Below the pieces are notes generated by a model. It made no database searches. It was given only the letters and a program-made list of their open reading frames with translations, and had not been told where the DNA came from. The translations under genes and the position numbers were made by a program. Shown here piece by piece: positions 1 to 9,982 of a stretch of 64,000 nt of DNA (position 1 is its first letter; each line of letters opens with the position of its first letter). The DNA is from Rhodobacterales bacterium RIFCSPHIGHO2_02_FULL_62_130 (GTDB lineage Bacteria > Pseudomonadota > Alphaproteobacteria > Rhodobacterales > Rhodobacteraceae), in contig MHZT01000035.1 in assembly GCA_001828855.1 (NCBI GenBank), forward strand, positions 1-64,000, given 5' to 3'.

Positions 1-1
1 C

Positions 2-772
2 GGTAGACGGAGGGCTTCGGTTTGCTCATGCATCCCAGCTACCACGCTGGATTCACAGAGTGAATCCTCCATCCCATTTGCGCAACAAAGCCCATTCGCA
101 ACCAAAGTCTTTTATCCATGGCATGAGGGCCAACATAACTGCGACTACGATGATTTTTTGCTAAAATTTTGCGTCTCAATTTCTTGGCGTGTATTAAAGT
201 TTGCCAGAGGTAGAAATAGTGATGCCATTTACACATCTGAGCAAATTAGATTAATGGAAGATGCAGAGTTGCGCTGGAAGATGTTTCTTCAAGGTAAGGT
301 GCCGCACCCGGAAAAATTTGAGCAACATCTTCTGATTTTTGATCTTGTCGATTCGACAAATATTCCAAATCTGCCTATTAATTTCAATCGCTTCATGACC
401 GGAGCGGTAACTTTGGATATTGTGGGTTCAAAGAAATCCCTAATGACTTTTGCCAAAATGGGAAAGTTTACAGTTTTTGGAATAATTCAAAAAGGCCCGA
501 ACAAGTGGGAAGGTACGAAAATTCATGTCAAAAGTGGGTTGCTCAGACCTAGAAAATTCGTGATTCCTGCCGGATTGCTCGATTTATTCCGACAAAAGGC
601 AGACCATTCTGCTTCATCAATGGCTCAATTGTCGAAAATGCAGCGAGAAAAGATTGACAAGAACATTTTGGGCAATCTTGATGCTTTTTTGAGGTCTGAT
701 CAATTTGCCGCAATAAATGCTGATGCAGTCATGTTTGGTGAGCAAGCTGTTCTTTGGAAGGACGAGACCTAG
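2..772 (+). CDS. Hypothetical protein, 5' end beyond window; possible HNH-like family
   Basis: The reading frame is open from the first bases of the window to a TAG at 770-772. The TTG at 158 is therefore probably internal and the gene is clipped at the left edge. About 256 residues are visible. The segment FYPWHEGQ followed by DYDDFLLKFCVSISWRVL continues smoothly across position 158, which supports real coding upstream of it. This pattern reminds me of uncharacterised proteins whose N-terminal part carries an HNH-like Cys/His region and a central F-C-x-S-x-S-W-R motif; the N-terminal part is not in this window, so that is only a guess. The gene is AT-rich and Lys/Asn/Phe-rich, unlike every neighbour, which suggests horizontal acquisition. 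Function unknown. Confidence 0.7.
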   Translation, partial: GRRRASVCSCIPATTLDSQSESSIPFAQQSPFATKVFYPWHEGQHNCDYDDFLLKFCVSISWRVLKFARGRNSDAIYTSEQIRLMEDAELRWKMFLQGKVPHPEKFEQHLLIFDLVDSTNIPNLPINFNRFMTGAVTLDIVGSKKSLMTFAKMGKFTVFGIIQKGPNKWEGTKIHVKSGLLRPRKFVIPAGLLDLFRQKADHSASSMAQLSKMQREKIDKNILGNLDAFLRSDQFAAINADAVMFGEQAVLWKDET

Positions 773-854
773 CTGTGTTGGTTGCCTAATCAAAACCCCT
801 TAACACTCCCCTAACGCCAATGCTCAACCCTTTGAACCCAAACACAAACCCCAA

Positions 855-873
855 CGGTCCCGTGTCGGGACCG
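855..873 (-). terminator. Hairpin downstream of hrpB
   Basis: A perfect 8-bp stem (CGGTCCCG / CGGGACCG) with a 3-nt loop starts 4 bases past the hrpB stop. On the minus strand it is followed by a T- and G-rich stretch rather than a clean T run. It probably acts as a terminator for hrpB and also marks the border to the AT-rich left edge. Confidence 0.5.
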
Positions 874-876
874 CCC

Positions 877-3309
877 TCACGTCCCGCGCGGTTTCGCCCT
901 TAACGTAGGTTCGGCCACGGTCGGATCTTCGGGCCAGGGGTGGCGCGGATATTGCCCCCGCATGTCTTTCCTGACATCCGCATAGGACGACCGCCAGAAC
1001 CCCGGCAAATCCATCGTGACCTGAATCGTCTTATGCCCCGGCGAGGTCAGCACCACCCGCAGCGGCAGCCGTTTGGCCCCGACAACGGGATGCACCACCA
1101 CCCCGAACATCTCTTGCAGCCGCACCTCGATCCCCGGCGCGTCGCCGTCGTAATCAATCGGCACGCGGCGACCCAAGGGGGTTTCAAAGGCCGCAGGCAC
1201 CAACCGGTCCAGAGCTTGGGTCTGCTCCCAGTTCAGCCGCGCGCGCAGGGGTTCGGTCAGATCAAGGGCGCGCAGATCGGCCTCGGTCCGGCACTTGCCC
1301 AGATGCGGCAGCAGCCAATCCTCGGCGCTGTCCATCAAGCCCTGATCGCTGAAATCCGGCCAGGCATCACCGCCGCCCCGCGCCAGTTCGACCCTTGCGC
1401 GAAACCGCCGCGCGGCGGGGGTGAAGTGCAGCCCGTTCAATCGCATCCCCTCCAGCGCCGCCCGCGCCACGTCTTCCGCCGGCGCATCCCAATGCTGATC
1501 CCCCAGTACCAGCGCACCGAAACATTCCTGCCGACGCGCCATCACGCGGCCCTCGCGTTTCGACCAGTGGCAGACTTGCCGCCAGCCGATCTGCGCCCCA
1601 TGCACCGCCCGCAACTCGGCTTCCGAGATCGCCACCGCCTGCCGCACCTGCGCTTCCCGCGCGTCGCCGTCCAGATCGGTGGCCACGATCAGCCGTGCCG
1701 CCGCCAAGGGCGTTCCCGCCGCCATCGCAGCCCCCTTGCCGCCCGACAGCACCCAGCGCGGCGCATCGCCCTTGCGCCGCAGCCCGATGCGGTCGGGATA
1801 GGCCAGCGCCGCCATCTGCGCGAGTGAAAACCCCGCATCCTCGGCCTTGACCGCCCGCGCCAGCCGCCGCGCCTCGTCCTTGATCCGCTCGACCACAGGG
1901 CGCGACACTGGCCACGGGTGTGAAGATTCGAACCGGCGCGGATCGGTCACGGCGGCGATCCGCAGCGCCAGATCGGGCGGTGCGCCTTTCAGCGGGTCCC
2001 GCTCGGCCATCAGCGCCGCCAGAACCGCCGCAGCAGGCCCCGCCACCGCCAGCATATGCGCCAGACGCGGATGCAGGGGCAGGGCGGCCAGACTGCGGCC
2101 ATGCGCCGTGATCCGCCCGCCCTCTAGCGCGCCCAAGCCTTCCAGCAGCGCCTTGGCCTCGGCCATAGCGCCGGGATTGGGCGCGGTCAGGAATGGCACA
2201 TCGCCGCCCCACAGCGCCAGTTCCAGCGCAAGTCCGGTCAGATCCGCCGCTTCGATCTCGGCAGGCGGAAACGCCGCCAGACCGCCTTCCTCGCCGCGCG
2301 TCCAATGGCGATAGCACAGGCCCTCGGCCACCCGCCCCGCGCGGCCACGGCGTTGTTCCGCTTCGGCCTTGGTCACCCGTTCCGTCACCAGCCGCGACAT
2401 GCCGGAATTGGGATCAAACCGCGCCCGCCGCGCGCGGCCACCGTCCACCACGACGCGGATATCGGGAATGGTCAAAGATGTTTCCGCAATCGAGGTCGCC
2501 AGCACCACCTTGCGCCGATCCGATGGCGCCAAGGCCGCGCGCTGCGCCGCAAACTCCATCGCCCCGAACAGCGGGCGAATATCGCAGCCCGCAAGACGCC
2601 CCTGCAGGGCCTGCTCAACCCGCCGGATTTCGCCCTCACCGGGCAGGAACACCAGCACCCCGCCTTCCGTTTCCTCGACAGCCTGCACCACCAGCCCCGC
2701 CATGCTGGCCTCATACCGCATCGACGCATCAGGGGCGCGGCCCAGCCAGCGCGTCTCGACCGGATAGGCCCGCCCCGCCGAGGTGACCATCGGCGCATCC
2801 CCCATCAGCGCGGCCACCGGCCCCGCATCCAGCGTGGCCGACATCACCACCAGCACCAGATCGTCCCGCAGCGCCCCTCTGATTTCCAAGGCCAAAGCCA
2901 GCCCCAGATCGGCATTCAGACTGCGCTCGTGGAATTCGTCAAAGATCAGCGCGCCAACGCCCGACAGTTCGGGGTCGCTCTGGATCATGCGGGTCAGGAT
3001 GCCTTCGGTCACCACCTCGATCCGCGTCGCGCGCCCCACCTTGGCCTCGCCGCGAATACGGTAGCCCACAGTGGCCCCCACAGGCTCGCCCAAGGTTTCC
3101 GCCATCCGCTCCGCCGCTGCCCGCGCGGCCAAACGGCGCGGCTCCAGCATCACGATGCGGCCCTGCACCAAGCCCGCCGCCAGCAGATCCAGCGGCACCC
3201 GCGTGGTTTTCCCCGCCCCCGGCGGGGCTTGCAACACAGCCATCCCCCGCGCCGCAATTGCGGCACGCAAGGCGGGCAGGGCGTCATCGATCGGCAAAAC
3301 ATCAACCAT
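877..3309 (-). CDS. hrpB: ATP-dependent helicase HrpB
   Basis: This is an 810-residue DExH-box helicase of the HrpB family, the usual length. The P-loop GAGKTT is at residues 31-36 and the DEFH box at 124-127, in the family form DEFHERS. Motif III is SATLD, and motif VI reads QRRGRAGR about residue 320. The C-terminal half is the HrpB-specific extension. HrpB is a predicted RNA helicase of superfamily 2 whose physiological substrate is poorly defined. The gene stands alone on the minus strand, with a hairpin just past its stop. The several-hundred-residue open frames on the opposite strand are shadows caused by its high GC. Confidence 0.95.
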   Translation of the reverse strand: MVDVLPIDDALPALRAAIAARGMAVLQAPPGAGKTTRVPLDLLAAGLVQGRIVMLEPRRLAARAAAERMAETLGEPVGATVGYRIRGEAKVGRATRIEVVTEGILTRMIQSDPELSGVGALIFDEFHERSLNADLGLALALEIRGALRDDLVLVVMSATLDAGPVAALMGDAPMVTSAGRAYPVETRWLGRAPDASMRYEASMAGLVVQAVEETEGGVLVFLPGEGEIRRVEQALQGRLAGCDIRPLFGAMEFAAQRAALAPSDRRKVVLATSIAETSLTIPDIRVVVDGGRARRARFDPNSGMSRLVTERVTKAEAEQRRGRAGRVAEGLCYRHWTRGEEGGLAAFPPAEIEAADLTGLALELALWGGDVPFLTAPNPGAMAEAKALLEGLGALEGGRITAHGRSLAALPLHPRLAHMLAVAGPAAAVLAALMAERDPLKGAPPDLALRIAAVTDPRRFESSHPWPVSRPVVERIKDEARRLARAVKAEDAGFSLAQMAALAYPDRIGLRRKGDAPRWVLSGGKGAAMAAGTPLAAARLIVATDLDGDAREAQVRQAVAISEAELRAVHGAQIGWRQVCHWSKREGRVMARRQECFGALVLGDQHWDAPAEDVARAALEGMRLNGLHFTPAARRFRARVELARGGGDAWPDFSDQGLMDSAEDWLLPHLGKCRTEADLRALDLTEPLRARLNWEQTQALDRLVPAAFETPLGRRVPIDYDGDAPGIEVRLQEMFGVVVHPVVGAKRLPLRVVLTSPGHKTIQVTMDLPGFWRSSYADVRKDMRGQYPRHPWPEDPTVAEPTLRAKPRGT

Positions 3310-3350
3310 CCCGCCTTATCCCCCAAGCCCCGCCAAGATGCCACTCCCCC

Positions 3351-3390
3351 TTCCCCCGATCCTCTCTGCAAAAATATCCCCGCCGGAGGC
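3351..3390 (+). repeat. Dispersed intergenic repeat, copy 1
   Basis: About 40 bases beginning TTCCCCCGATCCTCTCTGC, then A/T-rich AAATATCCCC and a GC-rich end. A near-identical copy occurs at 6959-6998 in another intergenic gap. It lies between the starts of hrpB and meaB, so it is transcribed, if at all, as leader sequence. No coding capacity is evident. Confidence 0.6.
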
Positions 3391-3466
3391 CTGTATTCCC
3401 CCCCCAAGAACACCCTCTGGCATTACCCCCCGCCTTCGGGCAAAACATCACCAACAGGGGGCGCTG

Positions 3467-4441
3467 ATGGATATAGCAGAACTGGCAGCAGGCGTGGCGG
3501 CAGGGCAAAGGCGGGCCTTGGCGCGGTCGATCACGCTGGTAGAAAGCGCGCGGGCAGACCATCGCGCACAGGCCTTGCAGCTTTTGCAAACCCTTGGCCA
3601 AAGCCGTCAGGCGCTGCGGATCGGTCTGTCCGGCACGCCGGGCGTCGGCAAATCCACCTTTATCGAAAGCTTTGGCCTGATGCTGACGGGGCAGGGGCTG
3701 CGGGTGGCGGTGCTGGCTGTCGATCCCTCCTCGGCGCGCTCGGGCGGGTCGATTTTGGGGGACAAAACGCGGATGGAGCGGCTGTCGCGTGATCCTTTGG
3801 CCTTCATACGCCCCTCGCCGTCACAGGCGCAGATGGGCGGCGTTGCGCGCCGCACCCGCGAAGCCGTGGCGCTGTGCGAGGCAGCGGGTTTCGACGTGGT
3901 GCTGATCGAAACTGTCGGGGTGGGCCAATCCGAAACCGTTGTGGCCGAATTATGCGATATTTTCACCCTGCTGCTGGCCCCTGCAGGCGGTGACGAACTT
4001 CAGGGCGTCAAGCGCGGCATCATGGAGATGGCCGATCTGATTCTGGTGAACAAGGCCGATGGCGATCTGAAAGCGGCGGCGCTGCGGACCTGCGCGGATT
4101 ATGCTGGCGCGCTGCATCTGCTGCGCCGCCGCCCGCAAGACCCGCCGGGCTTTCCCAAGGCCACCACGGTTTCCGCCCTGTCCGAAGACGGGCTGGCGGG
4201 GGCTTGGGCGGAAATGCAGGCCTTGGCGGCGTGGCGGCGCGAGAATGGCCACTGGGCCGCGCGGCGGGCCGATCAGGCGCGCCACTGGTTCGAGGAAGAG
4301 GTGCGCCACGGCTTGCTGGCCGCCCTTGCCCGCGAACCTGCCTTGGGCGTGATGCAGCGTCTGGGCGCAAATGTTGCGGCGGGCAGCCTGACGCCCGAAG
4401 CGGCGGCTGCGGAAATGCTGTCTTTGCTGGGGCGGGCGTAA
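3467..4441 (+). CDS. meaB: Methylmalonyl-CoA mutase-associated GTPase MeaB
   Basis: This 324-residue G3E-family P-loop GTPase is the MeaB/ArgK type that protects and loads the B12-dependent methylmalonyl-CoA mutase. The Walker A motif GTPGVGKS is at residues 56-63. Downstream come AVDPSSARSGGSILGDKTRM, the ETVGVGQSE segment typical of MeaB, and an NKAD base-recognition motif. The longer open frame starts upstream at 3071. ATG 3467 was chosen because the family homology starts there and a purine-rich CAGGGGG precedes it. The mutase itself is not in this window. The role would be in the propionyl-CoA/methylmalonyl-CoA pathway in the cytoplasm. Confidence 0.93.
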   Translation: MDIAELAAGVAAGQRRALARSITLVESARADHRAQALQLLQTLGQSRQALRIGLSGTPGVGKSTFIESFGLMLTGQGLRVAVLAVDPSSARSGGSILGDKTRMERLSRDPLAFIRPSPSQAQMGGVARRTREAVALCEAAGFDVVLIETVGVGQSETVVAELCDIFTLLLAPAGGDELQGVKRGIMEMADLILVNKADGDLKAAALRTCADYAGALHLLRRRPQDPPGFPKATTVSALSEDGLAGAWAEMQALAAWRRENGHWAARRADQARHWFEEEVRHGLLAALAREPALGVMQRLGANVAAGSLTPEAAAAEMLSLLGRA

Positions 4442-4480
4442 CTCTTGCCTCCGGCACAACAAGTTATGCCCGTGAATCGC

Positions 4481-4509
4481 TTGACGCCGCTGCGGAATCC
4501 CCCTACTAG
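4481..4509 (+). promoter_or_regulatory. Sigma-70-type promoter of rpmB
   Basis: TTGACG at 4481-4486 and TACTAG at 4504-4509 are separated by exactly 17 bases, an excellent match to the housekeeping consensus. The predicted start is near 4516, giving a leader of about 60 bases before rpmB. Confidence 0.65.
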
Positions 4510-4577
4510 CCAGCAATCGAATTTGGGCCGCACCGCTTTGGCGTGGTCTATGGCTTTGACTGCAAAGGATCACGACG

Positions 4578-4865
4578 ATGTCGCGCGTCTGCGAACTTAC
4601 GGGCAAAGGCCCGATGTCTGGCAACACTGTCAGCCACGCTAACAACAAATCCCGTCGTCGGTTCCTTCCGAACCTGAACGACGTGACCCTGATTTCGGAT
4701 GTGCTGGGCCGTTCGTTCAGCCTGCGTATTTCGGCTGCCGCCCTGCGGACTGTCGATCACCGTGGCGGGCTTGACGCGTTCCTGGCCAAGGCGAAGGACG
4801 ACGAACTGTCGGTCAACGCTGCCAAGATCAAGAAAGAGATTTCCAAGGCTCAGGCAACCGCCTGA
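4578..4865 (+). CDS. rpmB: 50S ribosomal protein L28
   Basis: This 95-residue protein starts [33 protein letters not shown], matching the conserved L28 N-terminus, including the GNxVSHANNKTKRRF-type basic signature that binds 23S rRNA. The alphaproteobacterial form is longer than the E. coli one, as here. AAGGATC lies upstream of the ATG. The gene is monocistronic, with a strong promoter at 4481-4509 and an intrinsic terminator at 4891-4920, as expected for a highly expressed ribosomal gene. Confidence 0.97.
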   Translation: MSRVCELTGKGPMSGNTVSHANNKSRRRFLPNLNDVTLISDVLGRSFSLRISAAALRTVDHRGGLDAFLAKAKDDELSVNAAKIKKEISKAQATA

Positions 4866-4890
4866 TCTTTCGGACCGCTTGACGCACAGG

Positions 4891-4920
4891 CCTCGTTCGC
4901 GCTGCGAACGGGGTCTTTTG
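4891..4920 (+). terminator. Rho-independent terminator of rpmB
   Basis: A 10-bp stem (CCTCGTTCGC / GCGAACGGGG, one G-T pair) with loop GCT is followed directly by TCTTTTG. It starts 25 bases past the rpmB stop. Confidence 0.8.
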
Positions 4921-4992
4921 TGCTTTGGCCCTCGGCCTTTCCGCGACATCATGTGTCTTGGCAGCGCTTGGCCATCGCGCTATGACCCGCGC

Positions 4993-5355
4993 ATGATCTG
5001 GGCGCGCCCTCTCTTCGGACTTTTGCTGTCGCTTGTGCTGGCGGCCACCTCGCTGACCGCAGCCGAGATGCGCGGCCATGCCAGCGGCAGCCAGTGGATC
5101 GAGATTTGTTCCGATACGCCTGATGGCTCCGGCATCACCACCCTGCAACTCGACGCGCAGGGTAACCCGCTGGATCACTTGCATAATTGCCCCTATTGCA
5201 CGCTGGGGGCGGGCATGGCCACGCTGGCCGATGCTCCGGTGCAATCCCGCCCCGCCACCACAGCCCGCCGTCTTGGCCGCAGTCTTGCCACCCCCCACCG
5301 CGCCGCCCTTCCGGCCCAAAGCCCCAAGGCACGCGCCCCACCTTCGATGATCTGA
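4993..5355 (+). CDS. DUF2946-like periplasmic protein, copper context
   Basis: This 120-residue protein starts with a clear signal sequence (MIWARPLFGLLLSLVLAATSLTAA). A short mature part follows with a single Cys (EICSD) and, about 30 residues on, HNCPYC. That spacing of C...HxCPxC is typical of the DUF2946 family, small exported proteins often encoded with copper genes. ATG 4993 was chosen because it places the signal peptide at the N-terminus; an ATG at 4951 is in frame but would add a polar stretch. The C-terminus is Pro/Arg/Ala-rich and looks disordered. The PCuAC fusion gene starts 36 bases downstream, so the two are probably one operon. Confidence 0.7.
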   Translation: MIWARPLFGLLLSLVLAATSLTAAEMRGHASGSQWIEICSDTPDGSGITTLQLDAQGNPLDHLHNCPYCTLGAGMATLADAPVQSRPATTARRLGRSLATPHRAALPAQSPKARAPPSMI

Positions 5356-5391
5356 ACCCCACAGACCCACAGATCACTCAAAGGACAGAAT

Positions 5392-6324
5392 ATGACACGG
5401 TTTCAAACCCTTATGGCTGCCGCAACCGCAGCCTTCCTCAGCTTTCCCGCCTTCGCCCATGATGGCGTGCGGATCACCGAAGCCTATGCCCGCAGCATGG
5501 GCGGCGTCGGTGCCTCGGGCGCGATCTTCTTCCTGATGGAGAATCACGCGATGGAGGATGACCGCCTGATCGCCGTTGCCTCGGACGTGGCCCAAAAGGT
5601 CGAGTTGCACACCCACAAGGCGGGCGACGACGGGGTGATGCAGATGATGCATGTCCCCGAAGGCTTCCCCATCGCCGCGATGGAATCCCACGCCCTTGAA
5701 CGTGGCGGCGATCACGTCATGCTGATGGGCCTGACCCGCGATCTGAAGGATGGCGATGTCATCACCCTGACCCTGACCTTCGAACGCACGGGCGATCAGG
5801 TGATCGAGGTTCCCGTCGACAATGCCCGCAAGCCGGGTGCCAAGGCGCATGACATGGGCGCAATGGGTGGGACCGCAGACGGCACCATGCCCAAAGGTCA
5901 CAACATGGGCGCGATGGATGGCACCATGCACAAGGGTCACAACATGGCGGCGATGCCTGATACCTCGGGCCTCTCCGACAGCGATGCGGTGATCGCCACG
6001 CTCAAGGCCCAGTTTGACACCCCCGAAAATCCGCTGACCGTCGATCCGGTCGTGGTGGACGGCGATCATGCGCTCGCCTCGTGGGCGCAGGGCGACAAGG
6101 GGGGCCGCGCGCTGCTGGAGCGCCGCGATGGCGTCTGGCAGGTGATCCTCTGCGGTGGCCCCGATCTGCGGATGCCCGCATTTCTGGCGCAGCATGGCGT
6201 GACCGCTGCCGAAACCCTGTCGCAGATGTTCAACGCCGCCGAAGACGGGTTGGGGGCCGAAAAGGTCGCGCTGTCCTCGTCCTTTGAAGGCGTGGTGATG
6301 ATTACCGAACCTGCGTCCGAGTAA
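5392..6324 (+). CDS. PCu(A)C copper chaperone fused to His/Met-rich linker and extra domain
   Basis: This 310-residue exported protein has a signal peptide cut near FAFA-HDG. Residues about 25-142 form a PCu(A)C domain with the expected His/Met ligands: H73 and H75, a MQMMH patch near 83-87, and HVM at 108-110. PCuAC proteins hand Cu(I) to CuA of cytochrome oxidase in the periplasm. Residues about 152-190 are a His/Met-rich linker with repeated GHNMGAM-type motifs, probably binding more copper. The last 115 residues form a separate alpha/beta domain like that of proteins annotated as copper-uptake-associated. Normal PCuAC proteins end near residue 150, so this is a fusion. It follows the DUF2946-like gene by 36 bases. 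Confidence 0.85.
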   Translation: MTRFQTLMAAATAAFLSFPAFAHDGVRITEAYARSMGGVGASGAIFFLMENHAMEDDRLIAVASDVAQKVELHTHKAGDDGVMQMMHVPEGFPIAAMESHALERGGDHVMLMGLTRDLKDGDVITLTLTFERTGDQVIEVPVDNARKPGAKAHDMGAMGGTADGTMPKGHNMGAMDGTMHKGHNMAAMPDTSGLSDSDAVIATLKAQFDTPENPLTVDPVVVDGDHALASWAQGDKGGRALLERRDGVWQVILCGGPDLRMPAFLAQHGVTAAETLSQMFNAAEDGLGAEKVALSSSFEGVVMITEPASE

Positions 6325-6333
6325 AGACCAAAG

Positions 6334-6357
6334 GCGGGGCCATCGCGCCCCGCTCAT
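6334..6357 (+). terminator. Hairpin after the copper operon
   Basis: GCGGGGC (6334-6340) pairs with GCCCCGC (6347-6353) across a 6-base loop, then TCATT. It lies 10 bases past the PCuAC stop. The T tail is weak, so termination may be partial and the oxygenase gene at 6386 may be read through. Confidence 0.4.
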
Positions 6358-6385
6358 TCCACCCCGCAAAACCCAAGGCCCGCCG

Positions 6386-6934
6386 ATGCAAGCTGCCTAT
6401 CTGCCCGAAGCCCTGACCCCCGACCAGTGCGACGCCCTGCTGGCGCTGGTGCAGGCGCATCAGATGAAAGACGCGGGCCTTGTACGCGGGGCCACCGCCC
6501 ACCAGATCCGCCGCGCCGAGATCGCATGGCTGGACGACATCCCGCAGGCGGCTTGGGTGATGGAGCGGATGATGTCACTGACAGCCCGCGCCAACCGCGA
6601 AACCTTCGGCTTCGATCTGACCGATTTCGGCGAAAGCCCGCAAGTCGCCCGCTATGGTGCCGAACGGGAGGGCCATTTCGACTGGCATTCCGACATCGGC
6701 GCAGGGACTTGGGCGGCCAAACGCAAGCTGACCATTGTGGTGCAACTCTCCGACCCCGCCGATTACACCGGCGGCACGCTGGAACTCCGCCCCGACAGCA
6801 ATGTGGCCGAAGCCCCCCGCGCCCGCGGCACCGCCATCGTCTTTCCCAGCTTTGTGCTGCACCGCGTCACGCCCGTGACCACCGGCACGCGCTGGTCGCT
6901 GACCCTCTGGTCACACGGCCCCTCCTTCCGCTAA
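6386..6934 (+). CDS. 2OG-Fe(II) oxygenase (prolyl 4-hydroxylase-like)
   Basis: This 182-residue protein is a small Fe(II)/2-oxoglutarate dioxygenase. The iron-binding HxD is in FDWHSD (about residue 110). The distal His is in FPSFVLHRVTPV, and the 2OG-binding Arg follows in GTRWSL. The segment DYTGGTLELRP before them is typical of the PKHD/prolyl-hydroxylase type. The substrate cannot be told from sequence. It sits 61 bases after the copper gene and before the second copy of the intergenic repeat, and may be read as the last gene of that transcript. Confidence 0.85.
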   Translation: MQAAYLPEALTPDQCDALLALVQAHQMKDAGLVRGATAHQIRRAEIAWLDDIPQAAWVMERMMSLTARANRETFGFDLTDFGESPQVARYGAEREGHFDWHSDIGAGTWAAKRKLTIVVQLSDPADYTGGTLELRPDSNVAEAPRARGTAIVFPSFVLHRVTPVTTGTRWSLTLWSHGPSFR

Positions 6935-6958
6935 GGCACGCCTTCCGCTAAAGCGCGT

Positions 6959-6998
6959 TCCCCCGATCCTCTCTGCCTAAATATCCCCCGCGGAGCGT
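6959..6998 (+). repeat. Dispersed intergenic repeat, copy 2
   Basis: Begins TTCCCCCGATCCTCTCTGC and continues CTAAATATCCCCC, matching copy 1 at 3351-3390 in about 33 of 40 positions. It lies between the convergent ends of the oxygenase gene and the small exported protein gene. Confidence 0.6.
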
Positions 6999-7031
6999 CC
7001 GCCGCTTGCCACAAGAGCGGCGGCGGTCAGG

Positions 7032-7346
7032 TTAGCCCCCGCAATAGGCCTCGGCCTGTGCGCCAAAAGCCTTGTACCGCTCCCAGAACGCATCATCGCT
7101 GTTGTTCTTCGACATCCAGACCTTATGCGCCTTTTCAGGGTCTTTGAAAAAGGTTGCCGCCCGCCGCTGGTCGCCGTCGCGCAGGGTTTGATCCGCAACT
7201 TGCTGGATGCAGCCACACAAGGACCGGTTTGCCGCTTTGCGGTCAGCCCGCATACAGGCACTCTCGATCGGACCTGCCGCCGCAACACTGCTCAAAACGG
7301 GAATCGCCAAGGCAACGCAGGTTGCCAGCCAGATAGGTTTCATCAT
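7032..7346 (-). CDS. Small exported protein with paired cysteines, unknown function
   Basis: This 104-residue protein has a signal peptide ([24 protein letters not shown]) and a mature part with Cys at ESACM, LCGC and a terminal AYCGG, probably disulphide-linked in the periplasm. The pattern (R)[11 protein letters not shown] followed by an [16 protein letters not shown]-type segment recurs, as I recall, in small hypothetical proteins of Rhodobacterales, but no function is known to me. It is divergent from lepA with 171 bases between the starts and convergent with the oxygenase gene. Confidence 0.75.
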   Translation of the reverse strand: MMKPIWLATCVALAIPVLSSVAAAGPIESACMRADRKAANRSLCGCIQQVADQTLRDGDQRRAATFFKDPEKAHKVWMSKNNSDDAFWERYKAFGAQAEAYCGG

Positions 7347-7517
7347 GCCACTGCCTCATTCGTCCCTGACCGGGTTTCCCTCGGTCACAGATCATTTTCT
7401 GCCATTCAATATGACGATTCGGGCAAGGTTTTTCAAGGTGGCGCGCGGGACGGGCGGAAAGACGCCCGTGGCCATACCCCCCTTCCCCCACCCCCCCAAA
7501 CCCGCTATATCGCGCGC

Positions 7518-9317
<1,800 letters not shown>

Positions 9318-9335
9318 GGCCCATCGCCAGACTTG

Positions 9336-9374
9336 TGACAAAAGGCCGGGGGTTCCTCGGCCTTTTGTCATTTC
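9336..9374 (+). terminator. Rho-independent terminator of lepA
   Basis: A perfect 13-bp stem (TGACAAAAGGCCG at 9336-9348, CGGCCTTTTGTCA at 9358-9370) has a 9-base loop and is followed by TTTCC. It starts 19 bases past the lepA stop. Confidence 0.85.
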
Positions 9375-9508
9375 CGTTCGGGCCAGTTTCGGGAAACTCT
9401 GTAGCCTTCGCTGTGACCACGGAAAAACCACGCTGGAACCACGGGAAACACACGGGGTTATTTGCAGGCATTAACCGCCCGTTAACCCTAATAAAGAATG
9501 ATGGGCCT

Positions 9509-9799
9509 ATGAAACACGCCCTTCTTCTGCCCCTGATCCTTGTCGCCTGCGGCGCACAGCCCGCACCGGAATTTCTGCGCGCAACCCGCGTGGATATCAC
9601 CCGCGACGGGCGGCAATACACTGTTTATCATACAGAAAAGCGGGTTGAGGTGATCCGCCTTGGCTATGCCGAGCGGGGCGAACATCAGGCCATCCGCGCC
9701 ACCATGATCGGGCTGATCCCGCAGGTTACCGGCTGCAAACTGCTGGAACGCTCGCTTCAGGGCGATTCCGGCGAAATGCGCGGCTCTATTCGCTGCTAG
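9509..9799 (+). CDS. Small lipoprotein, unknown function
   Basis: This 96-residue protein opens with a lipoprotein signal (MKHALLLPLILVACG) in which LVAC is a good lipobox, so the mature protein would start at Cys14. The remaining 80 residues are mixed alpha/beta with a single later Cys pair (GCKLL and a terminal RC). I do not recognise a family. ATG 9509 was taken because it gives the lipobox; the frame is open further upstream into the lepA terminator. Its 3' end overlaps the convergent small membrane protein gene by 14 bases. Confidence 0.7.
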   Translation: MKHALLLPLILVACGAQPAPEFLRATRVDITRDGRQYTVYHTEKRVEVIRLGYAERGEHQAIRATMIGLIPQVTGCKLLERSLQGDSGEMRGSIRC

Positions 9800-9977
9800 A
9801 CGGGCCTTGCCAGATCAGCACGTAGAACGCGTAAGCCCCTGCTGCTGCAAACAAAACACCCCATCCGGGGCTGTTGAACCAGAATTCGACGATGCCCCAG
9901 CACAGCGGGAAAAGCGCCGTCACCCAGCGCCGCCACACTGGGGCAAAGAACGGGTGGTTCGCGTCTAGGAACTTCAT
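9786..9977 (-). CDS. Small two-helix membrane protein (DUF3329-like)
   Basis: This 63-residue protein begins MKFLDANHPFFAPVWRRW, followed by two hydrophobic helices and a short acidic tail. The N-terminal pattern and size fit the small DUF3329-type proteins of Rhodobacterales. ATG 9977 was preferred over the upstream TTG at 9986 because the conserved part starts there. It directly follows the FocA/NirC-type channel gene, so the two are probably co-transcribed. Function unknown. Confidence 0.65.
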   Translation of the reverse strand: MKFLDANHPFFAPVWRRWVTALFPLCWGIVEFWFNSPGWGVLFAAAGAYAFYVLIWQGPSSSE

Positions 9978-9982
9978 GTTTT

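Noticed and set aside
940-3792. Long plus-strand open frames opposite hrpB (295 and 495 codons)
   Set aside because: They are Pro/His/Arg/Gln-rich with no start signals or family features and mirror the reverse strand of a confident hrpB gene; high-GC shadows.
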